DNA of 47,436 bases from Gp6-AA40 sp050742535 (GTDB lineage Bacteria; Acidobacteriota; Vicinamibacteria; Vicinamibacterales; UBA2999). Below, piece after piece: positions 32,812 to 40,303 of the stretch. The notes beneath the pieces are model-generated. The model did not search any database. It saw nothing but the letters and a program-made list of their open reading frames with translations, and was not told the origin of the DNA. Within the stretch, counting starts at the first letter, position 1, and every line of letters begins with the position of its first letter. Made by a program: the position numbers and the translations under genes. The stretch spans positions 1 to 47,436 of the forward strand of contig JBOGIQ010000009.1 in the NCBI GenBank assembly GCA_050742535.1, written 5' to 3'.

Positions 32812-33212
32812 TTGGACCGAGTCGTTCGAGCCGTTCGAGCCGTTCGAGCCGTTCGAGACGTTCGCGTGCTGTCTTCGTCAGAACGTTCCACCTCCTCGTG
32901 AAAATCTCCGGAGACGGACGCTTCGACGTGGAACTGGCTGTCGCCGGTCGTCTCGATCGGCTGCACGCCCATGTCGATCGGCCCGCTGCCACCCTCGCGG
33001 CGCTCCTTGATCTCGCGGATACGCGCCAGCAGATCCGTCTCGATGTCGCGGAACTCCGCATCGGTGATCTCGCCCATCTCGCGGCGCATTTCGGCGTCGA
33101 GCAGCTGCTCCCGCAGCACGGAATCGTCGTTCATCTCGGCCTCGGCGGCCGTCACTGCCGTCTCGAGCACCCATCGAATGCCGGAGATCATCAGCGAGTC
33201 GAGAATGAACAT
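32808..33212 (-). CDS. gvpG: Gas vesicle protein G with repeat-encoded tail
   Basis: A 134-residue protein. Residues 1-75 match GvpG: MFILDSLMISGIRWVLETAV, VLREQLLDAEMRREMGEITDAE, ETDLLARIREIKERREGG. This region is helical and binds other assembly proteins. The C-terminal half is divergent, and the last residues RTSRTARTARTARTTRSK come from a 9-base tandem repeat. ATG at 33212 overlaps the upstream stop by one base (TGATG). Confidence 0.9.
   Translation of the reverse strand: MFILDSLMISGIRWVLETAVTAAEAEMNDDSVLREQLLDAEMRREMGEITDAEFRDIETDLLARIREIKERREGGSGPIDMGVQPIETTGDSQFHVEASVSGDFHEEVERSDEDSTRTSRTARTARTARTTRSK
32822..32864. repeat. 9-base tandem repeat at the end of gvpG
   Basis: The unit GTTCGAGCC recurs four to five times with period 9 at 32822-32864. 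Because the unit is a multiple of three, changes in copy number would lengthen or shorten the Arg-Thr-Ala tail of GvpG without a frameshift. Confidence 0.85.
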
Positions 33213-34309
33213 CAGGGATAGAGATCTTTTTGCGACTTGGGATTCGCGGACTTGTGATTCTCCGCCTGGCCGGCGCGCTCCAGCTTGAGCCGGATGTTGA
33301 CGAAGTTGTACGGGGGCCACGGCCCCGTGTACTTGAAGGTCAGCTTGTCGAAGTGCGAGGCGATGTCCTTGATGCGCCGGTCGAACGCCTGTTCCTGGTC
33401 GCGCTGCACCAGGAACGCGGCGTTCATGATCATCTTGTCCCCGATGGCGCGGTTGACGCGCGACGCCACCGACACATCGCGCAGCCGCTGCAGGAACTCG
33501 GCGACGTAGCGTTCGGAGCGCTGCTGAAGGGCGGCGTCGATCAACCGGCCGTACTGCATGCGGGCGAAATACGTCGAGCCCTTCTGCGACGAGATCTCCG
33601 ACTTCAGCCGGTGAATGTCCTCGTCTTCCTGCTCGATGGCGCGGACCATCTCGTCCCGGTCCCACAGCACCTTGAGGCCGAACTCGAGCTTGTCCTGCAT
33701 CTTGTTCAGCACGTCGGCGAACGCCTCGTACGCCGAGCGGAGCAGCTCGAGAATGTCCTCGCGAGTCTTGAAAATGGTCCCGAACGACATCGGGATGACG
33801 GTGTGATCGCGCATCACCGTCTCGTTGACGCGTTCGTGGGCGAGCACGTTCTCGCGCGTCGAGTCGAGCGGCGCAATCGGCACGTCCGACACCACGGCGG
33901 CCATGTCCTTGTAGTTGATCGTGTAGACGTCGGCCCACGTCTCGTCCATGCCGATGGCGCCGAACTTCAGCGGCTGGGTCGAGCGGATGATGCAGTAGAC
34001 GTAGCGGCCGCGGACGGCGCTGGCGCGATCGACGTCGGGCATGCTCGGCTTCGGCGCGCGCTCGACGACGCGCTCGACGCGCGTTTCCGTGCCGCGCACC
34101 TCGGTTTCGTGCGTGACGCGCGTGAGCGCCTCCGCGGCCCGCGGACGGGTGCCGCGCTTGACGCCGCCCTGCGGCACCTGCACGGCCTTGCGCGTGTCAC
34201 CGCTGCCGCGGTTATGCATGCTGCGCGGCATGGCCGCCTGCTGCGGCCGCGCGCGGCGGGCGGGGACGCTCTTGACGCTCTTGCGGGGTGCTGCCTTTGC
34301 CTTCGCCAT
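33212..34309 (-). CDS. GvpF/GvpL-family protein with long basic N-terminal extension
   Basis: A 365-residue paralogue. Residues 1-100 are Arg/Lys/Ala-rich and disordered, unusual for the family. The conserved part begins at GRYVYCIIRSTQPLKFGAIG and includes DHTVIPMSFGTIFKTREDI, LEFGLKVLWDRDEM and the C-terminal FKYTGPWPPYNFVNIRLKLE. The final residues ENHKSANPKSQKDLYP are encoded by a short direct repeat at 33232-33260. It is the longest of three GvpF/L proteins in the operon. Confidence 0.92.
   Translation of the reverse strand: MAKAKAAPRKSVKSVPARRARPQQAAMPRSMHNRGSGDTRKAVQVPQGGVKRGTRPRAAEALTRVTHETEVRGTETRVERVVERAPKPSMPDVDRASAVRGRYVYCIIRSTQPLKFGAIGMDETWADVYTINYKDMAAVVSDVPIAPLDSTRENVLAHERVNETVMRDHTVIPMSFGTIFKTREDILELLRSAYEAFADVLNKMQDKLEFGLKVLWDRDEMVRAIEQEDEDIHRLKSEISSQKGSTYFARMQYGRLIDAALQQRSERYVAEFLQRLRDVSVASRVNRAIGDKMIMNAAFLVQRDQEQAFDRRIKDIASHFDKLTFKYTGPWPPYNFVNIRLKLERAGQAENHKSANPKSQKDLYP
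33232..33260. repeat. Direct repeat at the end of the long gvpF/L gene
   Basis: GCGACTTGGGATTC is followed directly by GCGGACTTGTGATTC, two near-identical 14/15-base units. They encode the protein's C-terminal tail. Confidence 0.6.
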
Positions 34310-34319
34310 TCGGGACTCC

Positions 34320-34343
34320 GGCGCTCCCTGTCCGGGGAGCGCC
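34320..34343. other. Perfect hairpin between response regulator and gvpF/L
   Basis: GGCGCTCCC (34320-34328) and GGGAGCGCC (34335-34343) pair over 9 bases around a 6-base loop. No T tract follows on either strand, so it is more likely an mRNA stability or processing element than a full terminator. It is the boundary between the two-component genes and the assembly genes. Confidence 0.65.
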
Positions 34344-34361
34344 CTTCGTGAGTGCTACAGC

Positions 34362-34754
34362 CTACCCTTGTTTGATTGTGTCGAGCATCCGCTTGACTTC
34401 GACCACGAGATCGTCAGGCAGACACGGCTTGGTGACGAACGAGTCGCATCCCGCCTTGCGGGCGCCTTCGGACGCGCCGGCAAGGGCATGTCCGGTCAGG
34501 GCCACGATGGGAATGTGCTTGGTCGCGTCGTCGGCCTTGAGCACGCGGGTCGCCTCCCAGCCGTCCATGCCAGGAAGCGATAAATCCATCAAAATCAGAT
34601 CCGGCCTGAGCGACCGCGCCTGCGCCACGGCCTCGTTCCCGTTTCTTGCCTCGGCGACGCGAAAGCCGGAGTACTGCAGGTATTCGGCGTACATCTCGCG
34701 CGCATCCTGATAGTCGTCCACTACGAGAATCAGCGGCCCGTGCTCTGTAGTCAT
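34362..34754 (-). CDS. Single-domain response regulator
   Basis: A 130-residue CheY-like receiver without output domain. The acidic pair is in LVVDDYQDARE, the phosphate-accepting Asp57 in LILMDLSLPGMDGWEA, the Thr in IVALTGHA and the Lys in FVTKPCLPDDL. Its ATG overlaps the kinase stop (ATGA), so it is surely paired with that kinase. With no DNA-binding domain it must act by protein contact or relay the phosphoryl group. It lies inside the gas vesicle operon. Confidence 0.95.
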   Translation of the reverse strand: MTTEHGPLILVVDDYQDAREMYAEYLQYSGFRVAEARNGNEAVAQARSLRPDLILMDLSLPGMDGWEATRVLKADDATKHIPIVALTGHALAGASEGARKAGCDSFVTKPCLPDDLVVEVKRMLDTIKQG

Positions 34755-36925
34755 TGGGGAGCTTCGACAGGAATGGTCAAGGTAAAGGTCGATCCTTCGC
34801 CAAGATTACTCTGCAGCGTGATACGGCCGCCCAGCGCGTTGGCGAGGCGGCGGCAGATCGCGAGGCCGAGGCCGGTGCCGCCGTACTGCCGCGACGGCGA
34901 GTCGTCGACCTGCCGGAAGTCCTCGAAGATCTTGTCGTGATGTTCCGGCGCGATGCCGATGCCGGTATCGGTCACGGCAATGCTCGACAGCCGGGTGGCC
35001 GGATCGTAGTCGACGCCGATTTCGATCCCGCCCTGATGCGTGAACTTCAGCGCGTTGCTCAGCAGGTTGACGATGACCTGCTTCACCTTCTGGCGATCGC
35101 TGACCATCGTTGGCGGCTCCGCCGCCAGCCGCGACGTCACCGTCAGCTTCGAGCGCGAGATGACCGGATCGAGCTCGGTCATCACCTCCGGCACCAGCTC
35201 GTTCAGATTGAACTCGCTGATCTGCATCGGCATCTTGCCCGCCTCGATGCGGGTGATGTCGAGAATCTCGTTGATGATCGTCAGCAGGTGCCGGCCGTTC
35301 GAGTCGATGCGCGTCAGCTGCCGTCGGACGTTGGCCGGCAGATCACCAGCCACGCCCTGCAGCAGCATGTGCGTATAGCCCAGGATCGCGTTCAACGGGG
35401 TCCTGAACTCGTGCGACATGTTGGCCAGGAACTGCGACTTGAGCCGTGAGGCCTGCTCCAGTTCGATCGCCTGCCGCCGCAGCAGCTCGTTCTGCGTCGC
35501 CAGTTCCGCCGTCGCCGACTGGACGCGCATCTGCAATTCATCCGACGCCGCGCGCAGCTGTTCGTAGAGCCGCGTCCGCTCCAGCGCTTCGCGGCGGTCA
35601 TGGAGGATGGTGACGACGGCGGTCAGCTCACCGGTTTCGGTGAGGACCTTGCCGGCGATCGCCTCGACCGGAATCGTCTCGCCGGAGAGCGGGTTCATCA
35701 GGCCGATTTCACCGCGGCGGATTTCCCCGGGGCCGCTCTCGCCGAGGAACAGGCCGGAAATGAAGGACGAGAAGTGCGCGTCGTTCGACTGCACCGTGCG
35801 CTGCGCGGTCGGCGGCGCCTCGCCGCCGACGGTGAACAGCTCTTCCGACGGCGCGTTCATGAGCACCGTGGCGCCGCTCTGGTCGGTCACGATGATCGGA
35901 TCCGCCACCGAATCGATGATCAGGTTGAGGCGGTCGCGTTCCGCGCGCACGGCCGCTTCCGCGACGCGCAGCTTCTGATAGTTCTCCTCGATCTGCTCGG
36001 TCGCGCGGCGCAGGTCGGTGATGTTGCGCAGCACCGAGACGATGCCCGTGCCCTCCCGCGGGTCCTCGACCGTCGTGCTGAGGACCTCGAACAACAGGTC
36101 CGATCCGTCGCTCGGATCGACGAGGAGCAATTCGCGGGCTTCCGAGGGCGCCTCGACCGCGGTGCGCGACAACGCCGCGGAGAAGAGCATGTTGTTCAGC
36201 TCCACCGCACGGCGGCGCCCCTCGCTCTCCTCTTCGCTGGCCGCGAACAGTTTCTCGGCGCGCGAGTTGGCGACGATCAGCCGGCCCTCCGTATCGGTCA
36301 GCATGATCGGGTCGGTCACCGAATTGATGATCGTGAAGAACAGCGCCCGCTCGCGCCGGAGCTTGCGCAGCTCCTCGGTCAGGCTGCCGCGGCCGCGAAT
36401 CTGATCCAGCTTCTGTCCGAGTACGGTGGCCAGCCAGTTGACCGAACCGGCAACCGCCGTCCCGGTCTTGACCAGCAGCAGGCCGACCGCCTCGGCGTCG
36501 TCCTGGCGGTCGTTGCGCAGCGGGATCGCCAGGACGGCTGCGCCGCCGAATCCCGGGAAGCGCCCGTGCCCGTTCTCGCGGCTCGTCCGCAGTGTCATCG
36601 GCGCCGGCGCGGTCAGGGCGCGAATCAACGGATCGTGCGTGTGCGACAGCGGCGACGAGTACTCTTCGACATCGCTGACGGTCACGCCGATACCGGCCAC
36701 GCCTACGAGCATGCCGGCATCGCCATCGATGGACAAACAGATGGAGCGCCGCACGCCGGCATGGCGCGCCAGCCACTCGAGGCTCGTCTGCGCGCAGCGC
36801 GGTAGGTCTTCATGGTGGGTGAGAAAGTACTCGAGCAGCTCGAGGCGCGCGGCGGCATTGGCCAGCGGTGCGGCCGCACGGCTGATGCTCCGAACGGGAA
36901 CCGAGCTGAAAGAGTGCCTGGTCAA
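34751..36925 (-). CDS. Soluble GAF-PAS-PAS sensor histidine kinase
   Basis: A 724-residue kinase with no membrane segment or signal, so it senses a cytoplasmic cue. Domains: GAF-like region at about 25-185, PAS at about 195-310 (NSVTDPIMLTDTEGRLIVAN) and 330-450 (DSVADPIIVTDQSGATVL), coiled coil, HisKA with His505 in ANMSHEFRTPLNAILGY, and HATPase with the N box NLLSNALKF, DTGIGI and GGTGLGLAI. The start is TTG at 36925 with AGGGG five bases upstream. It lies between gvpA and the assembly genes. No haem or other ligand motif is recognisable. Confidence 0.94.
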   Translation of the reverse strand: MTRHSFSSVPVRSISRAAAPLANAAARLELLEYFLTHHEDLPRCAQTSLEWLARHAGVRRSICLSIDGDAGMLVGVAGIGVTVSDVEEYSSPLSHTHDPLIRALTAPAPMTLRTSRENGHGRFPGFGGAAVLAIPLRNDRQDDAEAVGLLLVKTGTAVAGSVNWLATVLGQKLDQIRGRGSLTEELRKLRRERALFFTIINSVTDPIMLTDTEGRLIVANSRAEKLFAASEEESEGRRRAVELNNMLFSAALSRTAVEAPSEARELLLVDPSDGSDLLFEVLSTTVEDPREGTGIVSVLRNITDLRRATEQIEENYQKLRVAEAAVRAERDRLNLIIDSVADPIIVTDQSGATVLMNAPSEELFTVGGEAPPTAQRTVQSNDAHFSSFISGLFLGESGPGEIRRGEIGLMNPLSGETIPVEAIAGKVLTETGELTAVVTILHDRREALERTRLYEQLRAASDELQMRVQSATAELATQNELLRRQAIELEQASRLKSQFLANMSHEFRTPLNAILGYTHMLLQGVAGDLPANVRRQLTRIDSNGRHLLTIINEILDITRIEAGKMPMQISEFNLNELVPEVMTELDPVISRSKLTVTSRLAAEPPTMVSDRQKVKQVIVNLLSNALKFTHQGGIEIGVDYDPATRLSSIAVTDTGIGIAPEHHDKIFEDFRQVDDSPSRQYGGTGLGLAICRRLANALGGRITLQSNLGEGSTFTLTIPVEAPQ

Positions 36926-36937
36926 TTGATCCCCTGG

Positions 36938-36982
36938 CCCTACGTGCCCTCGCTTCCGTAGGGCGCCCCTTTACGGGGTGCC
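36938..36982. other. Two adjacent hairpins just after gvpA
   Basis: GGCGCCCC (36962-36969) pairs with GGGGTGCC (36975-36982) with one G-U pair; CCCTACG (36938-36944) pairs with CGTAGGG (36957-36963). On the transcript they follow the gvpA stop by two bases and precede the kinase start. They share two bases, so one may form at a time. No T tract is present. They could protect the 3' end of a processed gvpJ-gvpA message or partly block transcription. Confidence 0.6.
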
Positions 36983-36984
36983 GA

Positions 36985-37323
36985 TCACCGGGAGCGGCGT
37001 CGCGTCCCCGCCGGGCTCGGCGTGCGCGGCACCGTCGTGCCCGCCTCGAGCTGCGCGCGCAGCGCGACATTCTCGGCGGCGATCTCTTCGTATGGACGCG
37101 CCGGTTCAATCGAAGGCCGGGCGGCGGCGGTCGCCGCGCCGACGGCTTCGGAGTACTTCAAGTAGGTGTCGATGGACGCAACGACGACGCGCGCCTCGAC
37201 GGTGATCAAGTCGATCCCGACGAGGGAGACGCGCACCCACGCGTCGATGACGATCCCCTTGTCGAGAACCCGGTCGAGAACATCGATAAGACTGGTCCCG
37301 CCCGCTGCTCGTTCGACGGCCAT
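36985..37323 (-). CDS. gvpA: Gas vesicle structural protein A
   Basis: A 112-residue protein. Residues about 8-62 are the canonical GvpA core SLIDVLDRVLDKGIVIDAWV followed by RVSLVGIDLITVEARVVVAS and IDTYLKYSEAVG, which polymerises into the vesicle shell rib. The C-terminal 45 residues are an extension with helical EEIAAENVALRAQLEAG and an Arg-rich end, not usual in GvpA. AAGGAG lies eight bases before the ATG, the strongest ribosome binding site in the cluster, which fits high expression. Confidence 0.95.
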   Translation of the reverse strand: MAVERAAGGTSLIDVLDRVLDKGIVIDAWVRVSLVGIDLITVEARVVVASIDTYLKYSEAVGAATAAARPSIEPARPYEEIAAENVALRAQLEAGTTVPRTPSPAGTRRRSR

Positions 37324-37335
37324 CGTGAAAGCTCC

Positions 37336-37689
37336 TTACTCGTTCCTATCGGTTCGAAGTGCCCGGGCCCGACGGCCCGATGCCTTGGCCAGCGTCGCGA
37401 GCCGGCGTTCCATCACTCTCAACTGTTCACGCAACTCGAGGTTCTCCTGCATGACCTGCTCGCGGCCCGGCGACAGGTGGCGGTCATACTTCCACCAGTC
37501 GAGACCGATGGCTTCCGCCTTGTCGATGGAGCAAATCATGAGACGGATGCGGATGGTGAGCAGCTCGACTTCCGCGAGCGACACCTTGATGTCTCCCGCC
37601 ACGACGAGACCTTTGTCCAGGACGCGGTCGAGGACATCCACTAGCCCGGCGTTTCCACGGCTCGGACTGGTTGTCAGGTCGGTCGGCAT
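37336..37689 (-). CDS. gvpJ: GvpA-superfamily minor protein, GvpJ-like
   Basis: A 117-residue protein with core GLVDVLDRVLDKGLVVAGDI followed by KVSLAEVELLTIRIRLMICS and DKAEAIGLDWW. The AGDI and GLDWW elements place it with GvpJ rather than shell GvpA. The C-terminal part is a helix (QVMQENLELREQLRVMERRL), similar in style to the tail of the neighbouring gvpA. It is the first gene of the operon, 12 bases before gvpA. The symbol is assigned by motif and could also be read as gvpM. Confidence 0.85.
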   Translation of the reverse strand: MPTDLTTSPSRGNAGLVDVLDRVLDKGLVVAGDIKVSLAEVELLTIRIRLMICSIDKAEAIGLDWWKYDRHLSPGREQVMQENLELREQLRVMERRLATLAKASGRRARALRTDRNE

Positions 37690-37769
37690 GCAGTAGTGGG
37701 TACGGGGCCTTTGATCACACGGGAGGCGTGCAACCGCGCACGCGGCGTAAAATGCGCGCGAACCGACGC

Positions 37770-37799
37770 AGTATAGCTCGCACCCTTTCCGATCCTCAA
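37770..37799 (-). promoter_or_regulatory. Candidate promoter of the gas vesicle operon
   Basis: On the minus strand TTGAGG (37799-37794) and TATACT (37775-37770) are spaced by 18 bases. The predicted start is about 37763, giving a leader of about 75 bases before gvpJ. The gap 37690-37883 is shared with the divergent TonB-dependent receptor gene, for which I see no clear promoter. Confidence 0.5.
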
Positions 37800-37883
37800 C
37801 GGGGCAATCAGTGCTGTCCAGCGGGGCAGTAATTACGGCAGGGCTAGGTCCGTGCGGCTACGGCTGTACACTGCAGGCGACAG

Positions 37884-39782
37884 ATGGTGACGCGTTACAC
37901 GGTGCTGCTGGCCGCGGCCCTTCTTGGCGCGTTTACGACTCTGGCGGCGGCCCAGGACGATCTCAAGCGGCTCTCGATCGAAGAGCTGATGCGGATCGAT
38001 GTCACGACCACGTCCCGGCAACCGCAGCCAATCGGCACCACGGCTGCCGCCATCTCCGTCATCACAGCAGACGACATCCGCCGGGCCGGCGCCACCACCA
38101 TTGCCGACGCGCTGGCGCTCGCCGACGGCGTCCACGTCGCTCGCTTCAACAACGGCACGTGGGCCATTTCCCCGCGCGGCTTCAACTCGAACGTCGCCAA
38201 CAAGCTGCTCGTGATGATCGACGGAAGGACGGTCTACTCGCCGCTCTTCGCCGGGGTCTTCTGGAACATGGAGGACTACGTCCTCGCCGACATCGACCGT
38301 ATCGAGGTGATCCGCGGGCCCGGCGCCGCCCTGTGGGGCGCGAACGCCGTCAACGGCGTGATCAACATCATCACACGCCACGCGCGGGATACACAGGGCA
38401 CGCTGGTCTCCATTGGCGCAGGGACGGAAGATCCGCTCATCGCCGAGGCCCGATACGGCGGCGCGCGCGACCGAGCAGCGTGGCGGGCGTATGCCAAGGT
38501 CGCCGCTCGCAGCGACCAGCGGCTGGCCAGCGGTGCGACAGCGGACGATGCGCGACGGCGCGGACAGTTCGGCTTCCGCGTGGACGCAGGCGGTCCCGCC
38601 GGGTCGACGTGGCTGCTCAAAGGCGACGCGTTCCACAGCCGCGACGATCTGCCCGACCGCCCGGCCGCGGAGTTCACCGAGCTGGCGCTCCAGGGGCGCT
38701 GGTCGGTGCCACTCGGTCGATCGCGTCTCGACCTCCAGTCCTACTACCGCCGCGAATACCGGCGCATCCCCCAGCAGCTCACGCATCACATCGACATCGT
38801 GGACGTCGACGCCCAGCACGCGGTGACCGTGCACCGCCGCCACAACGTCGTGTGGGGCGCGGGCGTCCGGGTCAATCGCGACAACACGCACGCGAGCGCG
38901 ACGCTCTCGTTCGACCCGGTGAAGCGGATCTACCCGGTGAGCAACATGTTCGCGCAGGACGACATCGCCCTCGTCCCCGACCGCCTGTTCGTCACCATAG
39001 GGGCCAAATACGAGCACGACGATTTCAGCGGCGGTGAGTTCCAGCCCAACCTCCGCGCGCGCTATCTGATGCCGCGCAGTCAGATCGTCTGGGGTTCCGT
39101 CGCACGGGCCGTCCGGCGGCCGACGCGGTTTGACGATGACATCCGCGTCAGCACGCCCGGTGGCGTGCTGTTCGCCGTCGGCTCCGACGACTTCCGCTCC
39201 GAGTCGCTGGTGGCAGGCGAGGCCGGGTACCGCATCCAGCCCTCACCGCTGTTCGCCGTTGACGCCACCGTCTTCACGCATCACATCAGCGACCTGCGCA
39301 GTCAGGAACTGCCCGCCACGGGTCCGCCGATTGTCGTCGGCAATACGCTCGAGGGGAGCGTGCGCGGCGTGGAGGTTGGCGTCAACCTGCAGCCGGCGGT
39401 CTGGTGGCGCGCTCACGTCGGCTACACCTGGCTGGATACGGACATTCGGCGGACCGACAGCAGCCGGGACGTCGGCGGCGGCGCCACGGAGGCCAACGAT
39501 CCGGATCAGTTCCTCGGCCTGCGCGCGTCATTCGACCTCCCCAATCGCATCGAGCTCGACGCGATGCTGCGCGCCGTGGCCGCGCTGCCGAACCCCGCCG
39601 TGCCCGCGTATGCGGAACTGAATGTCCGTGCCGGCTGGTGGATGACCACCCGTGCCGAGCTGTGGGTGGCCGGGCATGACCTGCTGCACGACCGCCATCC
39701 GGAGTTCGGCGCTGACCTCCCCAATCGAACGGAGTTCGAGCGGTCCATCCGCGTCGGCATCACCATCAGGGCGCCACGGTGA
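37884..39782 (+). CDS. TonB-dependent outer-membrane receptor
   Basis: A 632-residue protein with signal peptide (VTRYTVLLAAALLGAFTTLA, cleavage near AAAQ). SIEELMRIDVTTTSRQ resembles a TonB box region. The plug domain (about 45-155) contains SVITADDIRRAGATTIADAL, VMIDGRTVYSPLFAGVFW and DRIEVIRGPGAALWGANAVN. The rest is a beta barrel. This subtype often occurs next to YfiR-family proteins and sensor kinases, as here. The ligand is unknown. Its stop overlaps the start of the next gene by one base (TGATG). Confidence 0.93.
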   Translation: MVTRYTVLLAAALLGAFTTLAAAQDDLKRLSIEELMRIDVTTTSRQPQPIGTTAAAISVITADDIRRAGATTIADALALADGVHVARFNNGTWAISPRGFNSNVANKLLVMIDGRTVYSPLFAGVFWNMEDYVLADIDRIEVIRGPGAALWGANAVNGVINIITRHARDTQGTLVSIGAGTEDPLIAEARYGGARDRAAWRAYAKVAARSDQRLASGATADDARRRGQFGFRVDAGGPAGSTWLLKGDAFHSRDDLPDRPAAEFTELALQGRWSVPLGRSRLDLQSYYRREYRRIPQQLTHHIDIVDVDAQHAVTVHRRHNVVWGAGVRVNRDNTHASATLSFDPVKRIYPVSNMFAQDDIALVPDRLFVTIGAKYEHDDFSGGEFQPNLRARYLMPRSQIVWGSVARAVRRPTRFDDDIRVSTPGGVLFAVGSDDFRSESLVAGEAGYRIQPSPLFAVDATVFTHHISDLRSQELPATGPPIVVGNTLEGSVRGVEVGVNLQPAVWWRAHVGYTWLDTDIRRTDSSRDVGGGATEANDPDQFLGLRASFDLPNRIELDAMLRAVAALPNPAVPAYAELNVRAGWWMTTRAELWVAGHDLLHDRHPEFGADLPNRTEFERSIRVGITIRAPR

Positions 39783-40303
39783 TGCGCGCGCTTCTCGTGG
39801 CGGCGCTCTTTGCATCCGCGAGCGTCGCCATGCCGAATGCGCAGGAGATCTCGCAGGAGTACCAGATCAAGGCCGCGTACCTGTACAACTTTCTGAAGTA
39901 CGTCGAGTGGCAGGAACCGGTCGAGCGGACGTTCATGATTTGCGTGGCCGGCCAGAATCCGTTTGGCGGTGTGCTCGACGGCTTGACGAAGAACGAGCGC
40001 GTCCGTGGCCACCCGGTCAAGACGGAGCTCATTCTCGGATTCGAACCGGGCTGTGACGTCATCTTCACGCCGCGGACATCGAACATACCCGCGTATCTGC
40101 AGGGCGCGGCCGGGATGCCGATCCTGACCGTCGGCGAAACGCCGCGCTTCATCGAGCAGGGTGGCATCGTCAACTTCTTCGTCGAGAACGGCAAGGTCCG
40201 CTTCGAAATCAATCGCAACGCGGCCGAACGCGCCGGGCTTCGAATCAGCTCGCGCCTGCTCCAGCTCGCCAAGATCGTCGATACAGGGACCGAGGAACGA
40301 TGA
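39782..40303 (+). CDS. YfiR-family periplasmic protein (DUF4154)
   Basis: A 173-residue exported protein with signal RALLVAALFASASVA cleaved near NAQ. ISQEYQIKAAYLYNFLKYVEW is the family start, and GGIVNFFVENGKVRFEINRNAAERAGLRISSRLLQLA the family end. In Pseudomonas, YfiR is a periplasmic repressor of a membrane diguanylate cyclase. Here the membrane partner is the hybrid kinase downstream, whose start overlaps (ATGA). A GTG three bases upstream (39779) is an alternative start. Confidence 0.93.
   Translation: MRALLVAALFASASVAMPNAQEISQEYQIKAAYLYNFLKYVEWQEPVERTFMICVAGQNPFGGVLDGLTKNERVRGHPVKTELILGFEPGCDVIFTPRTSNIPAYLQGAAGMPILTVGETPRFIEQGGIVNFFVENGKVRFEINRNAAERAGLRISSRLLQLAKIVDTGTEER

Noticed and set aside
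33230..34351. 373-residue open frame on the plus strand
   Set aside because: Antisense to the long gvpF/L gene, which carries the family motifs.
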